Source of the DNA: Fibrobacter sp. UWR4
GTDB lineage: Bacteria; Fibrobacterota; Fibrobacteria; Fibrobacterales; Fibrobacteraceae
Direction: 5' to 3'
Assembly: GCF_003149045.1 (NCBI RefSeq)
Contig: NZ_QGDU01000014.1
Coordinates: 27,810-91,809, forward strand
Length of the DNA stretch: 64,000 nucleotides
Shown: in pieces, positions 56,752-64,000 of the stretch
How positions within the stretch are numbered: the first letter of the stretch is position 1
Layout: each line of letters opens with the position of its first letter
Program-made: the position numbers and the translations under genes
The notes under the pieces: generated by a model
Database searches by the model: none
What the model was told of the DNA's origin: nothing
What the model saw: the letters and a program-made list of their open reading frames with translations, nothing else

Positions 56752-58629
56752 GTGATCCAAGTACAGAATGTTTCCAAGTCTTTCGGCATGCAGGTCCTTC
56801 TGGACCAGGCAAGCTTTCTCGTAGGTGACCACGAACGCGTCGGTCTCGTAGGTCGTAATGGTTGCGGCAAGTCCACCCTCTTCAAGATGATTCTTGGCCA
56901 GGAATGCCTGGATGGTGGAACCATCGATATTCCAAAAAAATACACCATCGGATATTTGCAGCAGCACATTAACTTCACCCACAAAACGGTGCACGAAGAA
57001 GCCTGCAGTGTGCTGAAGCCTAATGAAGATGGATGGATCGAAGAACACAAAGTGGAAGCAATCCTTTTCGGTCTGGGTTTCGACGAAGAATCCATGAGCA
57101 AGGATCCTATGCTCCTTTCCGGTGGTTTCCAGATTCGTTTGAATCTCGCCAAGGTGCTGGCCTCTGAACCGGACATGCTGTTGCTGGATGAACCCACCAA
57201 CTACCTGGACATTGTTTCCATGCGTTGGCTCAGCCGTTTCCTGCGCAACTGGAAAGGCGAAGTACTTCTCATCACCCATGACCATCATTTCATGGACGAA
57301 GTCTGCACCCATACCGTGGGCATTCACCGCCACAAGATCCGCAAGGTCAAGGGAACCGTAGAAAAGCTCCGGGAAACCATTGCCGAAGAAGAAGAAGTGG
57401 CAATGCGCACCCAGGAAAACGAAGCCAAGAAGAAGGCCCAGCTGGACCAGCTCATTGAACGTTTCCGCTACAAGGCCGCAAAGGCCGCCATGGTGCAGTC
57501 CAAGATCAAGGCAGCGGCTAAGCTCGCCAACGGTGAACGCCTCACCCACGAACGCAACCTGGAATTCAGCTTTACGGAAGCTCCCTTCCCAGGCAAGCGA
57601 ATGCTCCAGATTCACAATCTGGCATTCAAGTACGGTGACGGTCCGGAACTTTTCAGCGATTTGGAATTCGAAGTATTCAAGGGCGACCGTATTGCAATCA
57701 TCGGTCCCAACGGCCGTGGTAAAACCACGCTCTTGAACCTGATCGCAAAGGAACTAAATCCCACTACCGGAGAAATCTGCCACAATCCCAATCTGCAGAT
57801 CAACTACTTCGGTCAGACAAACATCAACCGCCTGAACCTCGACAATTCCGTCGAAGAGGAAATCGCAAGCGCCATCGCGGAAGTCTCCCAGAAGAGCCGT
57901 GCCCGCGGTCTTGCAGGCCTCATGATGTTCAGCGGCGACAACGCCCTGAAGAAAATCAAGGTCCTCTCCGGTGGTGAACGCAGCCGCGTGCTGTTGGGCA
58001 AGATTCTTGCAAGCCAGTGCAACATGCTGCTGCTGGACGAACCCACCAACCATCTGGATATGGAATCCATCGAAAGCCTTATCGACGCGCTGGACGACTA
58101 CGAAGGAACAGCCATGGTGGTGACCCATGACGAAGAACTGCTACACGCCTTTGCAAACCGCCTGGTGGTTTTCGACGGTGGCAAGTGCCGCATCTTCGAA
58201 GGCTCCTACGCCGACTTCCTCGAAAAGGTAGGCTGGGCTGCCGAAAAGAAGCCCGGCGGAATGGACGGGGACAACGCCAAACTTTCCAACATCGACGTGA
58301 CCAAGGACGCTCCCACTGCAAGTGCTGCACCTTCTGCAAAGATGGACCGCAAGGCCCGCGCCGACTACATCGCCGAACGTTCCAAGATCATCAAGCCGCT
58401 GGAAAAGGCTATCGCAAAGATTGAGGATGATATCGCCAAGGCCGAGGAACTTTCAGGCGCATTGGAAGCAAAACTGGTGGCCGCCTCCGAAAGTGGTGAT
58501 GGAAATGCAATCACTTCAATTGCAAAGGAAATGGACGACATCAAGAAAAAGATCGACGATCTCTATACTCAGTACGAAGTAAAGAACGCCGAGCTTGAAG
58601 CCGCCAACGATAAGTACCCGCTGGATTAA
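56752..58629 (+). CDS. ABC-F family ATPase (Uup/EttA-like)
   Basis: A soluble twin-ATPase protein of 625 residues starting at GTG. Domain 1 has Walker A GRNGCGKST, signature LLSGGFQIRLNLAKVLA (LSGG), Walker B MLLLDEPTNYLD. A linker of ~80 charged residues follows, then domain 2 with GPNGRGKTT, VLSGGERSRVLLGKILA and LLLDEPTNHLD. A C-terminal coiled coil (SKIIKPLEKAIAKIEDDIAK) closes it as in Uup/YdiF types. These proteins bind the ribosome E site and relieve stalled translation. Next to it on the 3' side are a palindromic repeat and a bidirectional terminator. Confidence 0.95.
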   Translation: MIQVQNVSKSFGMQVLLDQASFLVGDHERVGLVGRNGCGKSTLFKMILGQECLDGGTIDIPKKYTIGYLQQHINFTHKTVHEEACSVLKPNEDGWIEEHKVEAILFGLGFDEESMSKDPMLLSGGFQIRLNLAKVLASEPDMLLLDEPTNYLDIVSMRWLSRFLRNWKGEVLLITHDHHFMDEVCTHTVGIHRHKIRKVKGTVEKLRETIAEEEEVAMRTQENEAKKKAQLDQLIERFRYKAAKAAMVQSKIKAAAKLANGERLTHERNLEFSFTEAPFPGKRMLQIHNLAFKYGDGPELFSDLEFEVFKGDRIAIIGPNGRGKTTLLNLIAKELNPTTGEICHNPNLQINYFGQTNINRLNLDNSVEEEIASAIAEVSQKSRARGLAGLMMFSGDNALKKIKVLSGGERSRVLLGKILASQCNMLLLDEPTNHLDMESIESLIDALDDYEGTAMVVTHDEELLHAFANRLVVFDGGKCRIFEGSYADFLEKVGWAAEKKPGGMDGDNAKLSNIDVTKDAPTASAAPSAKMDRKARADYIAERSKIIKPLEKAIAKIEDDIAKAEELSGALEAKLVAASESGDGNAITSIAKEMDDIKKKIDDLYTQYEVKNAELEAANDKYPLD

Positions 58630-58635
58630 CCAGCA

Positions 58636-58662
58636 GTCATGCTGACGAAGGTCAGTATCGGC
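58636..58662. repeat. 27-bp palindromic repeat, copy 4
   Basis: Plus strand: GTCATGCTGACGAA then GGTCAGTATCGGC, 6 bp after the ABC-F stop codon. Confidence 0.75.
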
Positions 58663-58669
58663 TGTACGC

Positions 58670-58710
58670 AAAAAAAAGCACGGTTGCAAGCCGTGCTTTC
58701 CTTTTTTTTA
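58670..58710. terminator. Bidirectional terminator
   Basis: AAGCACGG-TTGCAA-GCCGTGCTT with an A run before and a T run after, serving the convergent ABC-F and fibro-slime genes. Confidence 0.93.
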
Positions 58711-61700
58711 TTTTCCTCTCTTGATACCGATGGTATAGGTATCCTCGGAACTTCCCGCCTTTGTCTTGCCGGAAAATACCTTCACCTTCATCTTGGCAAT
58801 GTAAGGACCTGTGCCTACCAGTCGGCCATCTTCACTACGGCCATTCCATTCAAAGAACATGTTGCCAGGATTATCAAAGCAATTGGACTTTGCAGGATCG
58901 GCTGCATTGTAGAATACAGTCTTATCGTTACAGCGGATTACACCTCTGTAGGAATTCACGTAGTTACCCAGATGAGAATAATAGTAGGCTTCCCAGTTAA
59001 TCTTGATCAAACCCAAGGCAGAATCACGATTAGCAGTGCTAGGCAGGTTCATGATCATGGTGGTCGCAAGTTCACCAATATCAAATCCCAACAACAAGCC
59101 AGGCATTCCTAAGCTATCCACAATGTCCTTTACAGTCTTGTTGGAAGGGACCACAATAGGAACGATGGATTCCTGATGAGGCCACACAAACTCTTCGCTC
59201 CCGATGGTCACTACACCAGGTGCCGAGATTTCGGTACGCTGTTCCCCTACAATACGAACCATGGGATTATTCACATGCGCGAAGTTTTCACTGCGGTCCT
59301 TGATCACTCCAGGCACCATCTTCACATAATCGCCCACAGCAGGCAGCACACCTGTTTTTGCGCGGCTATAAAACACCTTGAAAACATTGCCCTTAGAAGA
59401 AACACTCGTAGTGGACACATCCAGAGAATCACTCAACAAGGTAGAGTCACGGAAAATTTCAAAGGCAATTCCGCCATTCACGTTTCGTTCTGATGTACCT
59501 TCACTCAAGTTGATGGTCAGCAAGCTCATATTTTCGTTCACGGATTCAATAGTAGCACTAAGAATAACAGGTCCCGCGTGATCCTCGATGGAAGTACTCA
59601 TATCGAGTTTCACAGAATCACCCGTATCTTCATCCAAGTATGTATAGTGATACAGCAAGGATCCCAAATACACATCATCGGAAATTCCCGTAAACAGGCT
59701 CTTCTGCAAGCCGTTAGGATCATAGAGCACAAGAATGGAATCATCCACAACCAGGGGCCAAACATTGACAGCATCCGTTACCTTATGGAATCCAGATTCG
59801 CCAAAGGACCAGGCGAGAGTATCAGGCACAGCATTATCAAACGGCTTGCTAAACGGAATAGCAAGACTATCCACCACGCCATCGCCATTTACGTCATACA
59901 TCTTCCCGCGAGAAGCAAATGGTACAGGAGGTTCCTTGAAGTGAATGCCAGTCCATACCAGATCATTGGAAACGCCCTCGCTGGAAATCTTGAACGAAGC
60001 ATTCTCCATTGCGGTCTCGCCCACCACATAGAAGTAGGCATATCCCAGGGAGTCCGTCGTAATGGATGTGACCTGCTGACCATCCTTACTCAGGAAGCTA
60101 ATGGAATCTGCAGAGGTCAAATCCAGAGTCACAATGCAATCACCGCAGGGTTTACCCACATAGAGTACAGCAACAGCAAGGGGCTTTCCATCCGGATAAG
60201 TCACATGAGCAAGCAGCGTATCATTTTTCGGATCCACGCCCATTACATCCCCACGGAGGGTAAGCCCCGTAGGATCCAGCTGCACAAAGGAATCCGTCGG
60301 ATTGAAAATATCCACAAAGCCAATATCCGGCAGAGGATATTCGGGCACCGTGAAGGGAATAATCTGATACTGACTCAAATCAGATGCCAGATAGCAAATC
60401 AAGGCATAGGAGCCAGATGCCAAAGAACGGGAGCGAACAATAGCCGTAGTATCGATGGTAAAGCCCGCCATGTTTTCGTTAATCAGGATACCACCATAAT
60501 TCAGGCCCGGATCTAGAGTCATACCATCCGGAGGCAGGCTTCCTCCTGCCAGCACGAATATGGACTGTGCATCGGAAGTATCCACCTTGGATACACTGGA
60601 GACGTCGCAACTCAAGGATTCATCCACCAGCAACTGCTTCAAGTTATACATGATTGTACCATCCGCAGTCTTCACCTCTTCAGAATAGTAAGTCTTCTGG
60701 GTCTGCAAGTTGATGGACGTACGCATCTTGAAGTTGGAACCCGTTGCATTACGTTCAGAGAAGAAGATGTGGAACGGATATTCTACACCCTCATCAAGTC
60801 CCAAAGTATCCAGGTCCACAGCACCTTCCACCGGACTATGGCAGCCGCCGATATCCACCACCAGACGGTTGTTGATGAACACCCACACATCGTCATCACC
60901 GCGGAATTCAAAATACTGCCCCTTGATATACTTGAACTGGGCGGTAATCTTCATGGAGAAACTGTAATTGTGTTTACAACCCTGAACGTCCCAGTCGAAC
61001 TTCGGATTCTTAATAGTCTTTGCGGAATCCAGGTATTCGAAATCGTCCAGAGGATAGAAGCCCGGATTGGTGGGATCGTTACAACCGTTAGGAGATTCCG
61101 TCACATCCGCAAGCCAGAAACCTTCAGCATCCAGTTTCAAGTCAATATCACGGCAAGTAGCGTTGGTATATTCACGTCCGTCGGGCCCCGTAGCCAATAC
61201 TTCCGGAATAAACCACTTGTCCACTTCACGACCTGCAGAGCACTGGTCCCAAGGGAACAAGGTGGAGTCCACACGAACCGGCAAGCCATCCTTGCTCAGG
61301 TATTCTTCCACCATACCCAATACATGACCTCCACAAGTCTTATACTCCTGAGCGCCCTGGATGATGGTCGTATATTCATTACCACCATAAATTCCACCAA
61401 AGTCAATGTCGATGGCATCTGCATAAGATTCACCCGCCCAGTCCAGAAGCATAGCCGAAATTTTCATGGTGGGGCAAATTCCCAATCGTTCCGGATACAC
61501 TTCCTTAAACCTCGGGGCGCTGGAAGACAGCGGATAAGGATACACCCATACCGTATCGTACAAAGCGATCATGGAATCCAGGGAAATCGGCGTACCAAAG
61601 CCGCCATCTTCCCCCATCAAACCTTCCAGGCTATAAAATTCCGTACCGAAAGACTGCCTAAACTGAACAGACCAATCTTCGGTGTGCTTGTAGTAAGTTC

Positions 61701-62967
61701 CCTGATACCAGCCACAGGTATCGCTCTGGGTTGTATCCAACAAACTTGCTGTAATCGGTCCCATACGAATCGTATCTTCCGCGACGATCATCATCGGCGA
61801 CATATTGTCCCAGGGACTCATTAAACGAATAGTCTTAGGTTCCAACGGACTAAACAAGAGCTCGTAATTTCCACTAGTCGTCGTGTAGAGCCAAGTCTCA
61901 TAAACGCCCGTAGGGAACAGCGAGGAAGCAAAAGGTCTAGCCCCTTCCTTGAAGAAAGTCACCTGGGGCCATTCATTCTGACGGCGGTAAATATTGAACT
62001 GAGCCATGCTGGAAGCCCAATTCGTGGAGCCTACAGTTGCTGCGTCAAATTCATACTTAAACCAGTACGGATTCTTTCCATCCTTTTCCGTTGCAACAGG
62101 ATTGTTCAGGATGTTGTTCCCGATGGAAATGTATACCAGGCTATCCTTGAATGTAGAATTGGTCCTCCAGGGATGATAAATATGGAGAACTCGTGTAGAG
62201 TCAAAACATTCTCCCAATGCGCCCATTTCATGGGCAGGAGCAAGAGTATTTGCAGTACCGTCAATATAGATCGTATCCGCAGCATCAAGAGCATTGCCCA
62301 ATTCAATCACACCAGAGCTGGGCAGTGCCATGTAAGGCGTCCTATAGCGAATAAAATGTACAGCTTTCCCAGGATTCGCCTTGATCACCGCAGGAGACAC
62401 AGCTCCATAGAACCATCCACACATGGATTTGTCATCCTGTGCAAATCTCATCAGGATAGAATCCTGGCCGAAGATCATCTGAGGGAGAGCCTTATTCCCC
62501 CAAGGGCTCTTGAACCACACCATCTTGGAACCAGGAGCAACAAAACTCTTCTCGTAGGTCATGTCCGTAGTGTTGGTATAAAGCCAAACTTCAACATCCG
62601 TACCGAAAATCTGGCCGATTTTCATATCGCCAGCAACTTTCCAGGAGGCACCATTATTGTTGTTGAAATTCTGGTCAGCCGTATTGGGATAAATACCAAT
62701 ATTGAAAGATTCCCAATCCTGAAAATCCGAGGCATTCTTGTTCCAGGTATAGCTGAACCAGCCATCCCCTTCATCCGTCATGCGAGTGCTAGAAGTTTCG
62801 CCAAACTGCGGATTATAGCCGCCACCGGCACCGCCCAGCATATGCAAAAAATACCCGTCCTTAGACAGATCATCACGCCACGGGGACTGGACATGAATAA
62901 TCAGCTTCGCCTGGGCGAAAGCCGCAAAAAACATGAAAAATAAAACAACCCATACATTGTGTCGCAT
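58708..62967 (-). CDS. Giant secreted fibro-slime (PA14-type) domain protein
   Basis: The start is ATG 62967 (MRHNVWVVLFFMFFAAFAQA, signal peptide), with AAGGAG 8 nt upstream; the longer frame to 62994 lacks this. The 1419-residue protein has two or three N-terminal beta modules with repeated PWR/PWG motifs (HVQSPWRDDLS, WFKSPWGNKAL, HIYHPWRTNS, RLMSPWDNMSP). In the middle is the fibro-slime/PA14 block: YFEFRGDDDVWVFINNRLVV, then DIGGCHSP and FHIFFSERNATGSNFKM. Ig-like beta domains follow, and a FlgD-type end (FEWNGRSEDGRLVGTGPYIA) precedes TYTIGIKRGK. In F. succinogenes such proteins are linked to cellulose adhesion. It is a single gene with a terminator. Confidence 0.92.
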   Translation of the reverse strand: MRHNVWVVLFFMFFAAFAQAKLIIHVQSPWRDDLSKDGYFLHMLGGAGGGYNPQFGETSSTRMTDEGDGWFSYTWNKNASDFQDWESFNIGIYPNTADQNFNNNNGASWKVAGDMKIGQIFGTDVEVWLYTNTTDMTYEKSFVAPGSKMVWFKSPWGNKALPQMIFGQDSILMRFAQDDKSMCGWFYGAVSPAVIKANPGKAVHFIRYRTPYMALPSSGVIELGNALDAADTIYIDGTANTLAPAHEMGALGECFDSTRVLHIYHPWRTNSTFKDSLVYISIGNNILNNPVATEKDGKNPYWFKYEFDAATVGSTNWASSMAQFNIYRRQNEWPQVTFFKEGARPFASSLFPTGVYETWLYTTTSGNYELLFSPLEPKTIRLMSPWDNMSPMMIVAEDTIRMGPITASLLDTTQSDTCGWYQGTYYKHTEDWSVQFRQSFGTEFYSLEGLMGEDGGFGTPISLDSMIALYDTVWVYPYPLSSSAPRFKEVYPERLGICPTMKISAMLLDWAGESYADAIDIDFGGIYGGNEYTTIIQGAQEYKTCGGHVLGMVEEYLSKDGLPVRVDSTLFPWDQCSAGREVDKWFIPEVLATGPDGREYTNATCRDIDLKLDAEGFWLADVTESPNGCNDPTNPGFYPLDDFEYLDSAKTIKNPKFDWDVQGCKHNYSFSMKITAQFKYIKGQYFEFRGDDDVWVFINNRLVVDIGGCHSPVEGAVDLDTLGLDEGVEYPFHIFFSERNATGSNFKMRTSINLQTQKTYYSEEVKTADGTIMYNLKQLLVDESLSCDVSSVSKVDTSDAQSIFVLAGGSLPPDGMTLDPGLNYGGILINENMAGFTIDTTAIVRSRSLASGSYALICYLASDLSQYQIIPFTVPEYPLPDIGFVDIFNPTDSFVQLDPTGLTLRGDVMGVDPKNDTLLAHVTYPDGKPLAVAVLYVGKPCGDCIVTLDLTSADSISFLSKDGQQVTSITTDSLGYAYFYVVGETAMENASFKISSEGVSNDLVWTGIHFKEPPVPFASRGKMYDVNGDGVVDSLAIPFSKPFDNAVPDTLAWSFGESGFHKVTDAVNVWPLVVDDSILVLYDPNGLQKSLFTGISDDVYLGSLLYHYTYLDEDTGDSVKLDMSTSIEDHAGPVILSATIESVNENMSLLTINLSEGTSERNVNGGIAFEIFRDSTLLSDSLDVSTTSVSSKGNVFKVFYSRAKTGVLPAVGDYVKMVPGVIKDRSENFAHVNNPMVRIVGEQRTEISAPGVVTIGSEEFVWPHQESIVPIVVPSNKTVKDIVDSLGMPGLLLGFDIGELATTMIMNLPSTANRDSALGLIKINWEAYYYSHLGNYVNSYRGVIRCNDKTVFYNAADPAKSNCFDNPGNMFFEWNGRSEDGRLVGTGPYIAKMKVKVFSGKTKAGSSEDTYTIGIKRGK

Positions 62968-63109
62968 AAACACAACTCCTTTTACTACAAACATCCCAAT
63001 ATGAAAATAATTTTTTTATTCCAAAGCGGAATAAAATTTGCACGCAAAAGGAAATAGCGTTGAGATAACTACAAGGGAAAAGTGACTTACAAAAAAAAAC
63101 GGACTAACC

Positions 63110-63820
63110 TCAGAGAGCCAACCTACGCACGCACCGTACCGAGAAACCGTTCCAGATGGTTCCATCAGGGGAATACAACTCCGATCCATATCCTGATGAT
63201 AAACCTGTTCCATTGTACCACAAGTCCCAAACGTAAGCACGAGTAGAATCCCCCTTCGTCGCACTCCAGAAAAAGGCATAGCTCTTCAAATCCTGGTAAG
63301 AACCATCTAATTTACGCATTCCACCAGGGAGAGCGGCAAAACCTAACATATCACTTCCTGAAGGCGTATCAATAGCTCGACGCCACCCCTCTTTGGACAT
63401 CAAAGCCGTTCCGGCCCCGGGGCCACCTCGCTTTCGAAGTTTATATTGATCGGCAACCTTGCGTAAGGCCTGCCAATCATCATTGTCAGGAAGTTTCCAT
63501 CCCTCAGGACAAGCCTTCATGGCATCTTCCCAGCTGTAAAGGCGGCCATACTTTTCGCAATACTCAATGCTATCGCGATAACACCAGCTATTCTCCGTCT
63601 GAAAATTCAGATTTTCAGCCATCCAATCCCGATTCCCAGAGGAAATTATACGATACATCTTACGATCGCGAACATCAGATGTCGTCTTAAGATCTACAGA
63701 GAGAGTCTCCAGCTCGTGAATTTTTTGAACCTTTGAATATTCCTCTGAAGAATCCCTGCAACCGCAAAGCGCAAGAAAACCAAAAAAATACAACAAAAAT
63801 GCAGAATATCGAATCATCAT
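63110..63820 (-). CDS. FISUMP-domain (Fibrobacter major paralogous domain) lipoprotein
   Basis: Start ATG 63820 (MMIRYSAFLLYFFGFLALCG), with the lipobox LCGC giving the anchor Cys; the longer frame to 63952 runs through GC-rich repeat DNA without coding character. The mature protein has ~30 residues of spacer, then the FISUMP domain: NRDWMAENLNFQTENSWCYR, YGRLYSWEDAMKACPEGWKL, PDNDDWQAL, ALPGGMRKLDGSY, FWSAT and SVRCVRRLAL at the end. The two Cys near WCYR and EYCEKYG probably form a disulphide. Function is unknown, but the domain is very abundant in Fibrobacter surface proteins. Confidence 0.9.
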   Translation of the reverse strand: MMIRYSAFLLYFFGFLALCGCRDSSEEYSKVQKIHELETLSVDLKTTSDVRDRKMYRIISSGNRDWMAENLNFQTENSWCYRDSIEYCEKYGRLYSWEDAMKACPEGWKLPDNDDWQALRKVADQYKLRKRGGPGAGTALMSKEGWRRAIDTPSGSDMLGFAALPGGMRKLDGSYQDLKSYAFFWSATKGDSTRAYVWDLWYNGTGLSSGYGSELYSPDGTIWNGFSVRCVRRLAL

Positions 63821-63859
63821 CCTAAACCCAACCTTTTTCAAAAAGATATAAAAACACCT

Positions 63860-64000
63860 CAAAAAAAATGGCATGCCCGAAGGATGCAGGGCGAGGCGTG
63901 CGCCTCGATTACGCCCGACGTACCGTATTTTTCCCAGGGACGAGCGGGACAAGGCGCGAGCCGCCGTGGTGTACTCCGGTACACGAGGGGGCGAGCAACG
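63860..64000. other. GC-rich palindrome segment at right edge
   Basis: About 140 bp upstream of the FISUMP lipoprotein, much more GC-rich than its surroundings, with perfect hairpins CGAGGCG-TG-CGCCTCG (63892-63907) and GTGTAC-TCCG-GTACAC (63969-63984). It continues beyond the window. It may be a dispersed repeat or a structured RNA; I cannot identify it. Confidence 0.4.

Overview
The window looks like a chromosomal segment of a Fibrobacter-type bacterium (Fibrobacterota, rumen or gut cellulose degrader). The evidence is a protein with a fibro-slime/PA14-type domain (58708-62967), a lipoprotein with the Fibrobacter major paralogous (FISUMP) domain (63110-63820), poly-serine linkers in secreted enzymes, a feruloyl-esterase-like lipoprotein, a GH5 cellulase-family enzyme, and a Gram-negative envelope set (TonB-dependent receptor, TolC, TonB/ExbB/ExbD). 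All assignments come from reading motifs and gene order; no database search was possible.

Layout. 1-1.4 kb: small poorly known genes, including a PIN-domain toxin remnant. 1.5-11 kb: an oxidoreductase/TolB-propeller fusion, a PBP4-DUF1460 cell-wall enzyme, a membrane-anchored solute-binding protein, aroA, an acyl-ACP thioesterase and a ComEC-like metallo-beta-lactamase lipoprotein. 11-12.2 kb: a small zinc-finger-like protein, tRNA-His and a decayed toxin-antitoxin pair. 12.2-18.7 kb: three subunits of a sodium-pumping decarboxylase, a histidine-phosphatase lipoprotein and an acetyl/succinyl-CoA:CoA transferase. 18.7-25.1 kb: GtrA, a MacB-type ABC exporter, KDPG aldolase, a PleD-like response regulator, MqnA and GH5. 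25.3-32.4 kb: glycosyltransferase, thioredoxin, FtsY, ClpP, AroD, PtsN, tRNA-Val and TolC. 32.5-43.4 kb: c-di-GMP proteins, a MATE transporter, Hsp20 behind a sigma-54-type promoter, a CE1 esterase, an MBL hydrolase and a GlmM-type mutase. 43.4-53.1 kb: an eight-gene TonB2-like operon running receptor, lipoprotein, DUF3450, TtpC, ExbB, ExbD, TonB, TPR. 53.2-64 kb: M6 protease, GroES-like protein, transglycosylase-like membrane protein, ABC-F ATPase, the fibro-slime giant and the FISUMP lipoprotein.

The most unusual content is non-coding. Arrays with TAG (CTA on the other strand) repeated exactly every 7 bp occur at several loci. Two of these arrays flank a conserved core of about 75 bp, and that whole element is present twice in opposite orientation (36974-37159 and 46296-46440). 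One copy interrupts the TonB operon and supplies the stop codon of ttpC. Another heptad array forms the signal-peptide core of the operon's lipoprotein, where a change in unit number would shift the frame. Three further dispersed palindromic repeat families lie between genes and, twice, inside genes.

Promoters appear to use a TATATT -10 box. At four genes this box sits only 6-7 nt before the start codon, suggesting leaderless mRNAs. Many transcription units end in clear intrinsic terminators.
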